Assembly (NCBI GenBank): GCA_036583965.1
Contig: JAZBQD010000001.1
Coordinates: 16,173,892-16,237,891 of the forward strand
Source: Prunella strophiata
Taxonomy: Eukaryota > Chordata > Aves > Passeriformes > Prunellidae
Direction: 5' to 3'
Length of the DNA: 64,000 bases
Within the stretch, counting starts at the first letter, position 1. Each line of letters opens with the position of its first letter. The notes under the pieces were generated by a model. That model was not told the origin of the DNA. It ran no database searches and saw only the letters and a list, made by a program, of their open reading frames with translations. Both the position numbers and the translations under genes were made by a program. This document shows, in pieces, positions 39,801 through 54,800 of the stretch.

Positions 39801-42800
39801 ATGACAGCTCCTCCCTTGAGAAAGGATGTTTTCCTGACTTGAAATTTGCTTTGAAATAATATGCATTTAACTGAGAAATAAATAGCTTTGTAGGTTTTTA
39901 CAATTACAGTTACACAGCCACCTGCAGATATCCTCAGGGGTAGTTCTTTCTTGAACAGCAGGGAAGCAGGAATTGCAAAAATGAAATTTGTAGGTAGAGT
40001 CTCTCAAGAATTCTTTGTGATTGTGGTAGAAACATGCTTAGAGTTTATAGAGTTAGAGATTGTGTGCTGTGCATGTGTCACATTTGTTTAATTTTTTCAG
40101 CTGGTTTGTGAGACAGATCCTTCTCACACCTCTGAGAGGGGCAGCACAAAGGTGCCAGCAGGGCTCTGAGTGCTGCTGTAAATCTGGTTTGTGGTGCAAA
40201 AGTTAGTGGTGCCTAATGACAGTCCTGTGTCAGTTTTGAAATGTCACTTTTTCAGGATCTGCAGAAAGTCCTGTGTTTGCCTCACCCTTTCTATGACAGG
40301 CAGTGACAGCACACAGGCTGGAGTTTTTGTAGCAGGTGAATTCCCATTAGTTTAGCAATAATGTTTCTTTATTCTGCCACTGTCTGCAGTCTCTCCTGGG
40401 GCAGAAGTTCACATTAAAAGCAGATAGTAAAAAACATGTGGGATAGATAAGGAAGAAGTCAGTGTTATCCCTTCCCTGGTAGTCTGGGAGGAGTTGTAGA
40501 CAGAGTGTTTCAGATTTCAAGACACAGATTTCTCCTAAGTATTGCCAATTTACAAGCCTGTGTAGCTTGAAATCCCAAAGTGGTACCTGGAAATCAGTGG
40601 TGGCAATGTGCTGAAAATAACCAAAAAGGTAGCAAATGTCAGCAATAACTTGGTTTTGTTTTCTTATGAGGCAACACATACATTAAAGACTAACCTTCCT
40701 TCCTCACCAATGCCACAATATATTTGTCAGATTAGGAAAATTGCATGTTTTAGGATGTGTATAAAAATGGAATGGTAATTTTTCAGCTTTCAGTTGATTG
40801 GAAGTTAGTGGGTTTAGGTTTGTGGGTGCCCACAGAACCTTAAACATTGCCATTTGGTTTCCTCTAAATATTTGAGTAAATTCTTTATGTACATGGTGTA
40901 TATGTTTGGATTGCTGTAGTTACCTTTAGGAAGTATTGTTGATTGATGTAATTTGAGAATATCAGCCATGCAGTCATGCAGCACAGTGCTGACCTACCTT
41001 AAATTTACACAAGTGATGGTGGCTTACAGGTATGTCCCAGGTGCTGTTGGCTTTAACTATTACTGTGCTTTTTTATTGACTTCACTATCTGAAAAATATG
41101 AGCTGTGGTGTCTGTACCATACATTTGTCTCCTTTAACCAATTCCCATCTGTGTTTTCAGGTGAAATGGGCTAAGGAAAATTACCACCACAATATTGGCT
41201 CTCCATATTCCTTACGTTTGGCTTCTGCTGATGCCACAGGGAAAATCATTGTGTGGGATGTGGCCACAGGAGCAGCTCGCTGTGAGATCCAGGAGCACTC
41301 AAAGCCCATCCAAGGTAATGACAGTGTCTGATGCTTTATGGGAGTGTTTTATGGAGCTTTGTGTACAAATCCATCACCTGCCTTCTCTAAACTCTGCTCA
41401 CTTCTGACAGGGAATTGTCCTGTTGGGATTACTAGCCCTCTGTATGTTTGCTTGTTCATTTTATGAGTAAATGGAAGATTTACTGTCCCCCCAGAGGAAT
41501 GCTGTGAGATTTAATTCATTATGATGATATTTTCCAAGTGACAAAAATGAAATTTGATTTTTTTTATGAACATTATTGATTGAAATAATAACATTTACTA
41601 TGTCAAGTACATCTTCCTGCTCTTCAGCTGGAGTTGGGGTTTTTTGGGGCATTTCAGCTATTTAAAAAATTTGTGATGATGCTTATCTTATAACTGGTGG
41701 GCTTTTAAAATCTATTATATAAAAGTCCCCTTATAAAATTAGGTTGTTTGGTTTTTGTTATTATTCTGTTTTATAAATCCTGTGAAAAAAAATCCAGCAG
41801 TTTGAATCTGATACTGGGCCACTAAAAATTTGTTTATTGACTACAGTTCATTTTAGTTTCATTACTTTTTGTTTGTGTGTGCATTATAAATTGGGTTTTA
41901 TTTACTCCTTTACACCGATTCATTGAAAGTTTAAAGTTCTGACAATGCCATTTGAAGATTTCTACAGCTTTTCAGACCAAATGAAGCCTTTTATTTTCTG
42001 TGAATCCAGGGAAAGCTCTTACCAGATCTGAAATGGCTGAGTGTTACACTCAGTTTCATTTTATTCTTGAGCTTAAGACTGATTAAAAGGTTTCTTAGAG
42101 TGGAGAAGACATTTGTGTCCAGGTCCAAACTGATACCACCCCAACTATTAATTTTGTTCCCTATTTCTTTTGACAGACATGCAGTGGCTGTGGAATCAAG
42201 ATGCTTCCAGAGATTTACTGCTTGCAGTTCACCCACCAAATTATATTGTACTGTGGAATGCAGACACAGGCACCAAACTTTGGAAGAAAAGCTATGCTGA
42301 AAACATCCTGTCTTTTTCATTTGACCCCTTTGATCCTTCACATTTAGCTTGTAAGTTTTTATATATAAAACAGTGGGGCCTGAATATGTTTGAACAGGAA
42401 AATTGTTAAACTGGAATGTAAATGCTGAAATTAAAAGTAATGGATTGGAGAGAATAATGTCAGAAATGCCAGTAAGAAATCAGAAAGCAAAGACAGGGAG
42501 CCTTTGGCCAGTGTGGAATCTTAGTTCAGAAGGTGCTGCTGTGGGGGAAGCAGGCACGAGTGGGGAAGTTAGAGATCTGAAAAGTTGGAGACTTTACAAA
42601 AGGAAATGTGAAGTGTGTAGAGGGAGCTGGAGAAAGCCAAGGATAGAGAGCCCTGTGAAATGTAAAAGGCTAAAAAGGGATGGGTGTTGAGAGAGAAGCC
42701 AGTGAGAATAAGTAGACCAAGAATAAATGGAATAAATGTTATTTTCAACAGAAAGCATTTTAGAGGACTCAGTGTGAGATCAGTACCAGAAGTGATTCAG

Positions 42801-45800
42801 ATGTCAAGGGGGATGCAGTGCAGATTTATTAATTTTAGCAGAAAGAAACTGAGAGAAATAGGAGGGTTACCATTTTATTATTGAATTTATCTTCATCACT
42901 CCTGACTTGTAATGAGACAGTGCAGTTTTTAGCCTTTGTAGTTTGGAGATTTTTTTTAATCTTCCATATCATTCAACCTTCTGTAAACACTTCAGCTGTA
43001 CAGCTGAGCTTTGTGCTGCAACATAAATAATGTGAATTAATGATTATTTGGTCAGTGCTCTGCATGAGAACAAAAAATGATGATACAGTCAGTGTGTATT
43101 CTGTCTTCTATTTGCATTGTGAATCTTAAAGAAAAACAGTTGGTGGGAGAGAATAACTGAGCTGCTGCCAGAAATACAGTAGTTTTTAATATAAAAGTTG
43201 AGTTTTTTGGATATTAATTGATTTAAATGGATCATCTGCTGCTCTTTCAGTTAGAAAGTGCTGGTTGTCTAGAATGATGAGTTTTCTATCTGATACAATA
43301 TTACCAAAGTTATTAGCATTTCTCCTCACCAAAATGTCATTAAAATGGAATGCCACAATCAAACTGCAGACTGAATTGTGCTATTTTTCTTTCTTGGCCC
43401 AGTGCTCACCAGTGAAGGAATAGTGTTCATCTCTGACTTCTCCCCTTCCAAAGCTCCTGCCAGCTCAGGGAAGAAAGTTTACATCTCCAGTCCCCATTCC
43501 AGTCCTTCTCACAACAAGCTGGCTGCTGCTACAGGGGCTAAAAAGGCCCTTGATAAAGTAAAAATCCTAATCAGTAATGAAAAACCAAGGTAGGTTGCAA
43601 ATATTTCTTCTCAGATGATGCTTTGTGTACTTGATTTTGTCAATGTGCTGAGGTTAAAGGCTGTAAGGTATACACACAACATACAAAATTGAGGTAAGTA
43701 GTGTGTCTAAGGGTAATTTCCCATGAATGCCAGTAAATGTCAGGGCAGCCAGTGCTGCTCCTAAGTGAATTACTTTGGATTTGAGATGTGCAGGAATTAC
43801 ACTTGTTCCATTTGAATGAAGTACAATTGTTAAAATTACTCTGTAATCTTATTTAGACAAAAGTCAACAAAATGTATTTTTGGAAATCAATGGTGCTTTG
43901 CCTTGCTCTGACAGAAATGGAAACCTGCCTTGTGCTCAAAATAGAAGTTACTTGAAGAAATGCAGTTGCAGGAAAAATGAAACTTCATTTTATTTTAAAT
44001 TAGATCTGTTCATTGACACAATCTGATAAAAGTTCATGTCTGATTTCACAGTGCTGAATCTGTAACACTCAACGACTGTCTTCAGTTGTCATATTTGCCT
44101 TCCAAAAGAAACTACATGCTCTTACTGTATCCCAGGGAAATTCTGATTCTTGACTTGGAAGTGAATCAGACAGTGGGTGTGATTGCCATTGAAAGGACAG
44201 GGGTGCCTTTCATACAGGTGAGGTAGATTTCAATTCTTTTTTTCCAATTAATTTACTTCCTTAGTCACAAATCCTGCAGCTGAAGAAATGCATGGAAGTG
44301 TTGCCTTAATGGCAACATTTTTAATGGATTTGCTCAGACATCAGGAATTGTGGGCTCCCTTGCAAGTGTCCTTTGTAAGATTTTGGATGTGCACTCTAAC
44401 AGCCATCTCTTTGCCCAGGTAATCCCTTGTTTTCAGAGGGATGGGTTATTTTGCCTACATGAAAATGGTTGTATCACGTTGAGGGTTCGCAGATCCAACT
44501 GCAGCATCACTGCAACTCCACATGAGGAGCCAGGTCAGTTTTGTGTCAAAAATGTCCAGAAATTAACTTTGATGCATTTTAATTAATAATTTAATACCAA
44601 TAATGACCATCATGCCTCATACAGGATAGTGAATCTAGTGCCCTTCTAGTGTTTTGTCTCTTATATGAATTCAAATTTAAATTTATGCTGTATTTTCCCA
44701 AAACAAATTCTGAAAATAAATTCAAAAAACTTTTGAATTCCATGATATTAAGTGCTAAATAGATTATATTAATTGTATTAATATCCTGAATATCCTTTCA
44801 CTGCTAAATAATACTTAAATTAATAAGTGGCTTAATAGGCACATGTACAATAATGTTTTAAATAAAATGTTAGTGTGTTCTTTTTATCTTTAAGAAAAAA
44901 AGTGTTTTCTAGGCAAACACACGATTTTGGAAGTAATTTGGTCAATTGGAAAGATTGATTTTAGACGTAAGATGTAGGCTTAAATTTAGATTAAAATCTG
45001 AATTATTAAACTTTTGTCTCATGAAATGTTACTAAGAATGGTCTTTTAAATGTAATGGTGGAGACTGGAAAAAAGGGAAAACATAGTGAGTTCTGTTTGT
45101 TCACTTTGGTTTGGGCAGTTTGCTAATTTCTAGTGAGCTACATTACTGACTTCCAAGTTCACCAATAAACCTAGATTTTTGGATTGTGGAGAGCAGGTTC
45201 TGCCCAGCTATCAAACAGATACTGTTTTAGGTTTTTCAAGATTCACAGGGAATAATATATTACAAAGTTACATTTTGGAGAACTTTCCAGAACCTTGTTG
45301 TGTACAGCAAGATCAAGAGTGTGTGTGTTGTTTTTGATAGCTTTTCCTGATTGTTGCACAGGAAGCACATGGATTTCAATCCAAGTGCTCAGTCATGCTT
45401 CACATTTCCCTCTGTGGATTGCTCCCATCCCATGTTTTTCTGTCTCTCTGTTCTCTGTTGGTGTTGCAGATCCAGAGCCAGCTCAGGAGCTGGTGTATGA
45501 TTTAAGAAGTCAGTGTGATGCCATCAGGGTGACCAAAACAGTTCGACCCTTCAGCATGGTGTGCTGCCCAGTGAATGAGAATGCTGCAGCTCTCATAGTC
45601 AGTGATGGCAGGGTGATGATCTGGGAGTTAAAATCCAGCATTTCTGGCAGAAATGTGCGCAGCAGGTAATGGGATTTGCTTTTCTTACCAAGGTTCCTTT
45701 TTTTCTTCCAAGTGGTGTTCAGTATTTCATTGTGTTTTAAAGGCAACAGTGATCCTTCTGTGCCTGGAAGTGTTTTGTGTGTGTGAGTGAAGGAAGAGGA

Positions 45801-48800
45801 ACAAATTATGTCTTCCAGATAGAACAGTTCCCTTTCTTTGAGGAAGTGCAGGAACTGTATTTACTTTTCTTTTTTTAAAGGCAGTTCCACCCTGAGTGTC
45901 TTGGACTAAGAAAACAAAAGATAAAATTACTATTAGCTTTATTTTGGGGGAGCATTTTCCTCTCATTTGGCTTTCTTCAGACCATATAATTTCCCCTAGG
46001 AATTAATCCCTCACTTTCAGTCACATGTAAGGACCAAAATGAGTCTGTAAAGAAATACACTTTTAGTAGAGGAATGGCTTTCTGCTGGATTTGTATGAAT
46101 TTGACACTGAGCAATATGAAGCTGCACAGTAGGTGACTGAAATATGGTGGTATAAAAAATGGTTTTATACACAGAGCCTTTAGAATTTTAGATTTGGAGC
46201 AGTCTCTCAAAATAATACTGTGTGAAGTGATACAGTGCTTGGAACAGTCAATGTATTAAGGTTGTTCTGCTGCAATAACCCTTTAAAGTACTATGGAATA
46301 AAATAAATAACTTACTGCCATAAAAGAAATAGAGTTCTTTTAAATGTCAGTAGTACCAGGTTTTCAACATAGATCCTCCTGTTGCTTATCAGAGATTTAG
46401 TGTTTTTATTCTTAGTGTTCCCAAAAATAGTGCTAGATGGATTCCTTGTGCTGCATATCCAGGAAAGCTGTTTAGAATCTAAATTGCTTTTTACTCTGTT
46501 CTTAAGGGTTATTTCTAAAGCATTGATCTCTGTCAGGAAAAATGTAATATTGCAAGAGGCAGGTAGGTCTGTGCTCTTAGCTGATGACACAGAGCTGCCC
46601 CAGCCCAGCAGGACACAGCTGCCAAGGCTGCAGGGGCACTTTGTGCCCCTTGGGGGTGGAGGTGGTGCCTGCCTGAGGAACTTGTTCCCATTTCTTTTGC
46701 AGCAGTTCCAGTGCTTCACCTCTGTATTCCCCAGTCTCCTTCTGTGGAATCCCTGTAGGAGCATTCCAAAATAAACTTCCAGACCTCTCATTAGACAACA
46801 TGATTGGTAAGAATTTCTTCCATTGATACCACTGCTACTAATTTCTTATTGAAAGAAATTTGAATCATTGTACATCTTAACTTACTTAAGAACTTAAGGT
46901 ATTTTTTAGAATTATTTTCTAATAGTAACTCTGAAATAAAATTCCTGTTTGCTAAAGAAATTATCAAATTAATCCTCTTGAGGACTTTATGTTGAGGGCC
47001 AATGTTCCAAGTTCATTTTCTTTGAGGATAAAAAGTATTTTAAAATGGAATTTGGATAAAATACTTGTTTGTTTTTTTTTTTACTTATCTTAGAAACCTA
47101 TTTATCTGACACATCCCCTCTCTGTGAACTCTAAACAGCAACCAGTCTTCAGAAAAGTATCATCATGCAAAACTCAAGAGGAAGAAATGTGTCTTATGCA
47201 TTGTTTGTAATTTTTATTATGCAAATTTCTATCTGAAATTACAATTTATGCTAACAAGAGCTTTCATTTTGAAGCAGGGCAGGGTGCAAGCACTGGAGAA
47301 GAGTTAAGGAATTCATTTCTGCAGGAAGTGCACCTCAAATTCCTGCTGACAGGACTTCTGTCAGGGCTGCCTCTGCCTCCCTTCGCCATCCGCATGTGCC
47401 CACCCCTCACAACCAAAAACATCAAACAGTATGAGCCCATCCTTGCTGTTGGTGAGTGCCTTGAGCAGGTTATTCACTGCTCTGAAAAGAATACATCCTG
47501 GTTTAAATTCAAATATACTTGCTGGTACAAAAAAAAAAAAAAATCTATCTGTTGATGCTGTGTAATTTATTGCAGATAGTGACCTGTGTATTGGTTTGGT
47601 TCTGAGTCCTTGGGTTCTTTTTTCTTGCCTTGGGTTTAAGCAGTGCTACCTGAAAAATGCAATATAGTAGCAAGTTTTTATTTATTCTGTTATTTACTGT
47701 GGTATTGGTCTGCTGATACACTCAGCATTTTATGTGTTGCTCTCACTTCATTTTGAGTGTCAGGAAATAGGGAACTTCTGCAGCCCTGCATTCCTAGAAC
47801 AAGCAAATGAACTCCACAGAGACTTTATTTTCACTCTGATATGAATTTCTAAAATTACACTTGCAGCACATTATTTTTTCTGGATGAATCTATTCTGTCT
47901 TACCACAAATATAGTTAAACTCATCTAGCTGTTAGAATAGTTGCCAGTGAGCACCTAATGTATTAACTTGGAATTTTCCCTATTTAAAGCTGATTTTTCT
48001 GGCATCCTCTGTTAGAGCTGTACTCTAGACCATAGGCAGTCCATCATGACATGATATGATGCTGCTGAAATGTAACTTGTGGTTTTCCATGAGCTGCAAC
48101 TGTTAAAAAAGGTGAAATGTAAAGATTAGAAAACCAATAGGTGTAAAGTGCATTTACAGCAAGGTCTTTTTAGACATACCTGAATGGCTCTTTAGGTATC
48201 CATTGTTGTATTACATAGAGTTGATATGAATATAAAGTGTGTAATGGAAAATTGTAAGTTTCAGTATTTCAGAAGGTTTTTGATGTAATTGAAGCTCAAA
48301 GCTACTAGGTTACTGATTACTAATTTGAAAAAAGTCATTATTTCAGGATGAGAAAGCAGAATTGCTTTAATGATTCCATAGAATCTACCCAAGATTCTCC
48401 CCTGGCATTATTGGGGGATAACAGTTAAAACATTTCCCTGAGGCATTTACTCATCTCCAGTAATCAAAGCAAAAAGAAACATTCCTTTCTTCTTCAGCTG
48501 GGTGGGTGTATTGTGGAAATGCAAGAAGAATAATCAGATTTTCTACAGCCTCTACAAAAAGATTTGGGAAAATTTCTTGATCCAAGTGGATATCAGTGGC
48601 TGCAGAGGGTTTAATATTTGGGATTTTAGTGCTAGAAATTCACATAGGTTTTGTAAAATTGTAAAATATAATAGTTACAGGTATCTAAAAATAAGAGACA
48701 GAGAGAGAGGGAGAGAAATAGCTGTAAGTCCTGCATTTTCACTAAAGCATGGAAGAAGTGAATAATATGTGTGCCTATATTTTTTAATAAATTTTTATAG

Positions 48801-51800
48801 GTACAAGCAATGGCTCTGTCCTGGTGTTTCACCTCACAAGTGGACTCCTCCACAAAGAGTTAAGCATCCACTCCTGTGAAGTCAAGTAAGATTTTCATTC
48901 TTTTAATTCCTGCTGTAATCCTTCTAGGAAACAAATGCTGAAACACCTGAGTGATGTTACCCAGCAGTGTGGGGGTCTTGCCTTGCTGTTAATGAAATCA
49001 GGAAAATTGTTAATGAAATCAGGGTAGAGTGCTCTACCCTGCCTTTGCTGTGTGAGAGCTGTAACACCCTGACAAAACTGTAATGAAAATTACATTGAAA
49101 GAAATATTGGAATTGCCTCTGTGCCTGCTGAGCTGGGATGCATATCAGCTACTTCCAGTCTCTTCAGTGCATTGCAGGACAAAGAAGTCTTTTTAGGACA
49201 AGAAACTTTATTTATTTTATAACGTTTGGGATTGAGTCCTTTGAAATAATGCTGGTTGGTATGTCAGGCTTTATTTACTTTATGCCCTTGGGGCTGAAAT
49301 TGCTGTTGAGACAGTTCTAGTTCTAAGGAAAGTAAAGATAGTTTTTTAAAGATTGACTCTAGGAATCAGTGTTTATCCATCCTGAGAAGGAGCAGAGTAA
49401 GTTTTAAAGCTTTTGTGTTGTGTGTTTGTGTGCACACAATGGCAGAACTTTTTGGATAACTGATGGCACAGATATTCAAGGTGGTGCTTGCTGGATACAT
49501 ATTTCCAAGCAGATTTAAGCATAAAAATAAAATACTTATTTCTGGTACAAATATTAGTAAAAAATTGTATCAAAATTGTGTTGTGAAGCCTTCATCTGGT
49601 TAAGCTCTGCATTGTACTGTGCATTCTGCAAAAAGTTAATTACAGATTACTGAGAATAGGCAGCTCTGGGAGTTCATCATGGAAACCTGCTTGGAATCCA
49701 CCACAAAAATGAAGTAACTTTCTTTAGGTTTGTGATGTGATTACTTGGCCCTTTCTCTTTGAAACCATTTAAATCTCTTGGTTTCATACCATTAACTACA
49801 CATGAAATTACTTTAATTTTACTTTCTGTTATGCAGTACAAGAGGAGAGTCCTTTTTTATTACAGCAATTACAGAACTCAAAATGAAAACCCCTACTCAC
49901 ATTTCAAAAAAAAAAAAAAAAGTAAGAGAGGGAGCAGGAAATAAACACATTTTTGGAAAAAAGCTTTATGCATTACTAGGAGTTTTGTTAGTTTGGGTTT
50001 TTCAATTTTGTAAAAGGTTTGCAGCTTTTGAGAAACTTTAAGAATATATTGCCTTTCTAGGAAATGGCCTCAACAAATCTTTTTAGAATTAATATAAAAT
50101 GTTTGTGAATTCTAGTTAGCCTTAAGCTATTATCAGGGTAAATATTTTAAATATTTGTTAGTTTCCTCAATTGTCTGAATGAGTTTCTACATAATTTTTG
50201 CAAGTTCAAGGGAATGCTTCAAGCAATTTAGATTAAGGCATGGAGATTATTCTTGGTTTTTAATTAATTTTCATGGAGTGCAAAAGTTCTTCTTTCACTG
50301 GGAATTCTTACTTTACCTCTAAAATGTGGATGGATTGAATAATGCCTCTGTTTCCATTTTATCTGGAAAGAACACCTTCAGGGACCATCATTATTTTAGT
50401 ATGTAATTGAGAATACCCTGAAATTTTAACTCAAGGCAGCAGTTCTCAGTGCTCTTTATTTAGGAAGAGAATTTAATAAAAATAAGGCAATTTTCCTTTA
50501 CAAATCATGTATTCTAAATTAATGGGCCACTGAGTTGTTTGGGTGTTAACAATTACGATTTTTGGTTTTTTTGGGTTTTTTTGAGAATTAAGTGTTGTAC
50601 ATATGTAGTCACATTTTTTGGTTGGTTGGTTTTTTGTTTGTTTTTATTTAAACTTTGAATCTGTGTTGTGACTAGAAGGGGGAAGAATTCCTTTCTGCCC
50701 CTCCTTTTAAGATAATTCGTACTTATGGGTAACCTTAAATATTCATTTTATTAGTGATTATTACTTAGCTTTCACTCTTTGTTTAGAATTATGGAAATAA
50801 ATACTTTTTTGTTGAGTTTAATTTTATATTTGTAAGGAGATTGAGGCAAGAAGCAGCAGAAATGCTTAAAGCACACAAAGAGGGAAAATTAACCAGGCCA
50901 CTGCCAGGAGTGTAAGTGAGGGGGGAAATCAAGAAGGGGATTTTGACCTGGCAGAAACTGGGAGTAGGAAGTCAGGATTCCTTCAGGACAGAGAGAAATA
51001 TAAATCATTCTTATCACTAAGAGAAACTGGAAGAAAAATGAAATAACCAAGCCTGATACCTGTGGACAGTAGGCAATGCAGGAGATAATAAAACACCTTC
51101 AATGCAGAGAAGAATATATTTGAGACATGCAGATAAAATGCCTGCAGTGCAGCTTTCAGTTCAGTGGCACATTTGCAGCTCTCAGTGCTGCTTTTGCTTA
51201 TTCTGGTAATGAAATAGCTGAGACTGGAGCAGTGCTGCTCATTCTTTTTCACTGAAGCTCAGCAAGTTCAAGGCTGCAACAGCTTTTATTTTTAAAATTA
51301 AAATCTCACTGACTGTAACAAGAATGTCTATGGCCTGCGGGCACAACTTGAAAATTACTACATTGCATCTAGATTTTAGCAGTTGAATTGAAGCTGTTTT
51401 AGCATTTGAATTTCAGCTGACTGCTCTTTGGGAAGCTGCTTTGCAAACATTCATCACCTCTTTAAAAAAACTTTCCTTGAATAGAGAAATTAGAATGAAA
51501 AATATCTACCACCACTTTGGGAGCACATATGGTTTAATTTCCCATTTTGCCTTTCTCTTTTTCTTACAATCCTTAAATTTAAGTAGCAGCTGCCATGTCA
51601 TAAAGTCACAACAATCTATTCCCAACTAGAAATGTAGTTTGTGTTTTTATCCACTTCAGTGAATTTTGTGATTTGTTTGCATTGGAAACATTAATCAAAC
51701 CAACTGAGTCTCACTCCTGAAGTAACCGAGAACAGTTGAATGTACAGAAACTCTAAATGTTACATTTTAAAAGAGTAGATTCAGTCTGAGAAGTGGTTGG

Positions 51801-54800
51801 CAGCTGAATGTAACCCTTAATTCTGGTAGGCAAAGATGATTTTAGGAGGAAATGTTTGCTGTTTCAATAGGAAAGGCATTACTTGTTTCCATCATTAAAA
51901 TTTAAACCACTGACTTCAAATTCTCAATTTCTATGTGTGACAGTGACAAAAATTATGTTGTTTCAGGTGCAAGCAGTTAGCTGAGCTAAAGTTTCCTTTT
52001 GATTTTGAGTGTCTTGGGTTTCTGTAGATTTTTATTGGTATTGACAGATGGCCAGGCAGCAGCAGAGAAAAAGGATTTGCCCTGTTAAATCTGAGCTGAT
52101 GAAAGAAGTGTAGAAAATGCTTCAGGTCTTTGCAGGAGGATGGTGAATAACTACCAGCAATAACAATGCTTTAGGAGTGGACTTTTTCCAAAAAACATAG
52201 CTGAGATGAATGGTAGGGTGTCAGAATTCACATTTCTTCCATTTCAGAAAGCTCCCTGGATTTATGACCCTTTGGAGTCTTGCAATGTCACCCATTACTG
52301 CACTTGTAGATTTCTATTCAATCATGCCTGAAATGTTTCAATTAATGATTGAATACTTCTCCTTTTGATTGAAATTAATGGTTGAACTTCCATAGGTCCT
52401 GCTGGGAAGAAAAATTGGGCCCTAAATTTTTAGCTATTTTTTGAGGGCTTAGGAATAAAGCTCCCCATGTTTTTAAAGCTTGAACTAAAATAATAAATAT
52501 GGCTGTCAATTGTAAGTGCAAAATATTATGGGAGTGCTTTTTGGTTTCACCCATGTACGTTGTATTTAGGAAACTTCTACTTAATGCAGTGTGAGTTGCA
52601 TTTACTGACAGTAAATCATAAATAATTTATTTATCTTTCTCATACTGCACATATATTCTTCCAAAGCAGGCAGTTCGATGAACCAGAATACTTGTCCTGG
52701 GAGCAGTTCTTAAGTAATCTGTGTTTGAAGGCTTTGAGGAAACCTTAAATCCTTTTATCTGTGTTAAAATGAAGTTGAGCACGTCTGTATTAGAGTTCAA
52801 GTTTTCTTTGGAAGGGCTCCTTGATTTATTTCACAGATAAAGCAATCTTTGCAGGCACCAAGTGTGTGTGGGAAAGTAGGGCTGGAGAAGGGTCTTGTGT
52901 AGGAACAGTCCCACCCAGTGCTACATTCTGTCCCTTTTGCCCTGTGGTGTATTTCAGGAATTGGCTGAGAGTCCATCTGTGCTGCCCATATGTTCTGTTG
53001 AGTTTAATTTTATTTATTTATTATTATTAATTTATTAAAGCACTGGAACTTTACATCCTTTCAGCACTGCTATCTGATTTGCTTGAGAGCTGCTTTGGTG
53101 TGATCTAAAAGAACAAAAACAAACAAAAAGGACCAGGTTTTTGGATCTTTTGTGAAATCTCTTCAGGGCTTCTCTTTTTATAACATCTTTATTTCTCCTC
53201 TCTCTGGACTGAAAGAAATAAGTCTCCCCACACTGCCACCCACATGAATATTTTCCTGTGTGCTGGGAATTTGGAGTTGTTTGATAGTAACCACTGATTT
53301 GATCTGAGCAGGGCTTTGAATCCACTCTAGTGCTGAGTATCTGTGATGGCTTTTTGCAAAAGTTAACATTGTTTCTACCTGAATTTTTTATTTAACCAAA
53401 GTAGAGCTAATGCAGTCTGAAAAGAAAGCTGCTCTTAAATTTAACTCAGTAACTTCATATTCACACCATAGTTGTTAATGTGTAGCTTCTTTTTATGCTG
53501 AAATATGATGTTTCCAGAAAGTGTGGAAAATGACATCCGTGCTGGGTTTTTAAGAATATATGTGAAAAAAAAATACTTCAGACTTCTAGCAATTCAAATC
53601 TTTTGGCTGATATGCTCCATGTGTTTCATTCTGATCCCAGGGGAATTGAGTGGATCAGCTTGACTGGCTTCATTTCCTTTGCCACATCAACACCCAACAA
53701 TCTGGGACTGGTCAGGAATGAGCTGCAGCTGGTGGACCTTCCAACAGGTTTGTGCTTCCTGAGAAATCTGCTCCAGGAGCTGACAGATTTGCTGGGGAGT
53801 GACAAGTTCTGGCTATTATTTTTTTTTATTATTCCTTCTGTTGTCGTGACAAAATAAAATAATAAAGGAGCTTTAACTGTTCCTGCTCTTCTTTGTGAAG
53901 TCACAAGATGTGTTTTGTCTGGTGCTCTGCAGACAGACCTGAACCAGCACCTTTGCAAAAACATCTTGGACTTATTAAAAGAATAATAAGTGTCCAGCAG
54001 GGGGTTTAGAAGCAGCCACATGGGGTATTAGTGGTGGATTTTGTTCACAAACTGCACATATCTCCATATTTCTAAATACGTTTTGTCATATTCTGCACCC
54101 ACTGTTTCATGTGCACCTGAAATAGTGTTGAACCATTTGTTGTGTTGCACATGGTCAGGATTAGAGTGTGAATGAGTGTAAAAGGGATTTTAAACAGTAA
54201 AAACTGGTACCTTTGTAAAGAATTGGAAAGGTTAAAAAGTAAATAACTGTTAAATGATACTGTTGATAGCAAAATTAACAGGTTACAACTATTTTGGCCT
54301 CATAATGGATGATAAATACATTTGTAATGAACTCAGTATTTGCACAAGAAGAGGTGTAACTGGGGAGATTAGACAGCCCAGAGCAGGAAGCACTTCAATA
54401 ATTTTAATTTACTTTTGAATGTGAAAAGCTGGAGCCACTTAAGTTCTAATTGAAGAGCCTGAATCTTGTAGCACATGGATAATTCTGAATTGGTTTATGT
54501 AAAGTGATTTTTTTAGTTGGTTTTTTTAAATCTTATGGAAAAACCTCAGTTGTTATATTTCCAGGGTGCTGCATAGAGAGGTTATTCTTGTAGCATAATA
54601 CTATTGTAAAATTTTTTTCATATAATGTGTTTTGTTTATCTATTTAAAATCAAAACAGAAAAGATACTTGCATTGGGAAATTAATCTCATGTAAAATGGG
54701 AATCTGATTTTTCACTTAGCTTGTGAATCAGTATAGAACATTTAGAGAGAGAAGTCATAAAAGGTTCAGAATTTCTGCAGGCAACTAAGTTTTGAGTAAA

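Noticed and set aside
46560..46660. A LADDTELPQPS-like frame in intron 8, recalling a reverse transcriptase motif
   Set aside because: The motif is a short chance match; the surrounding translation has no other CR1 or retroviral polymerase blocks.
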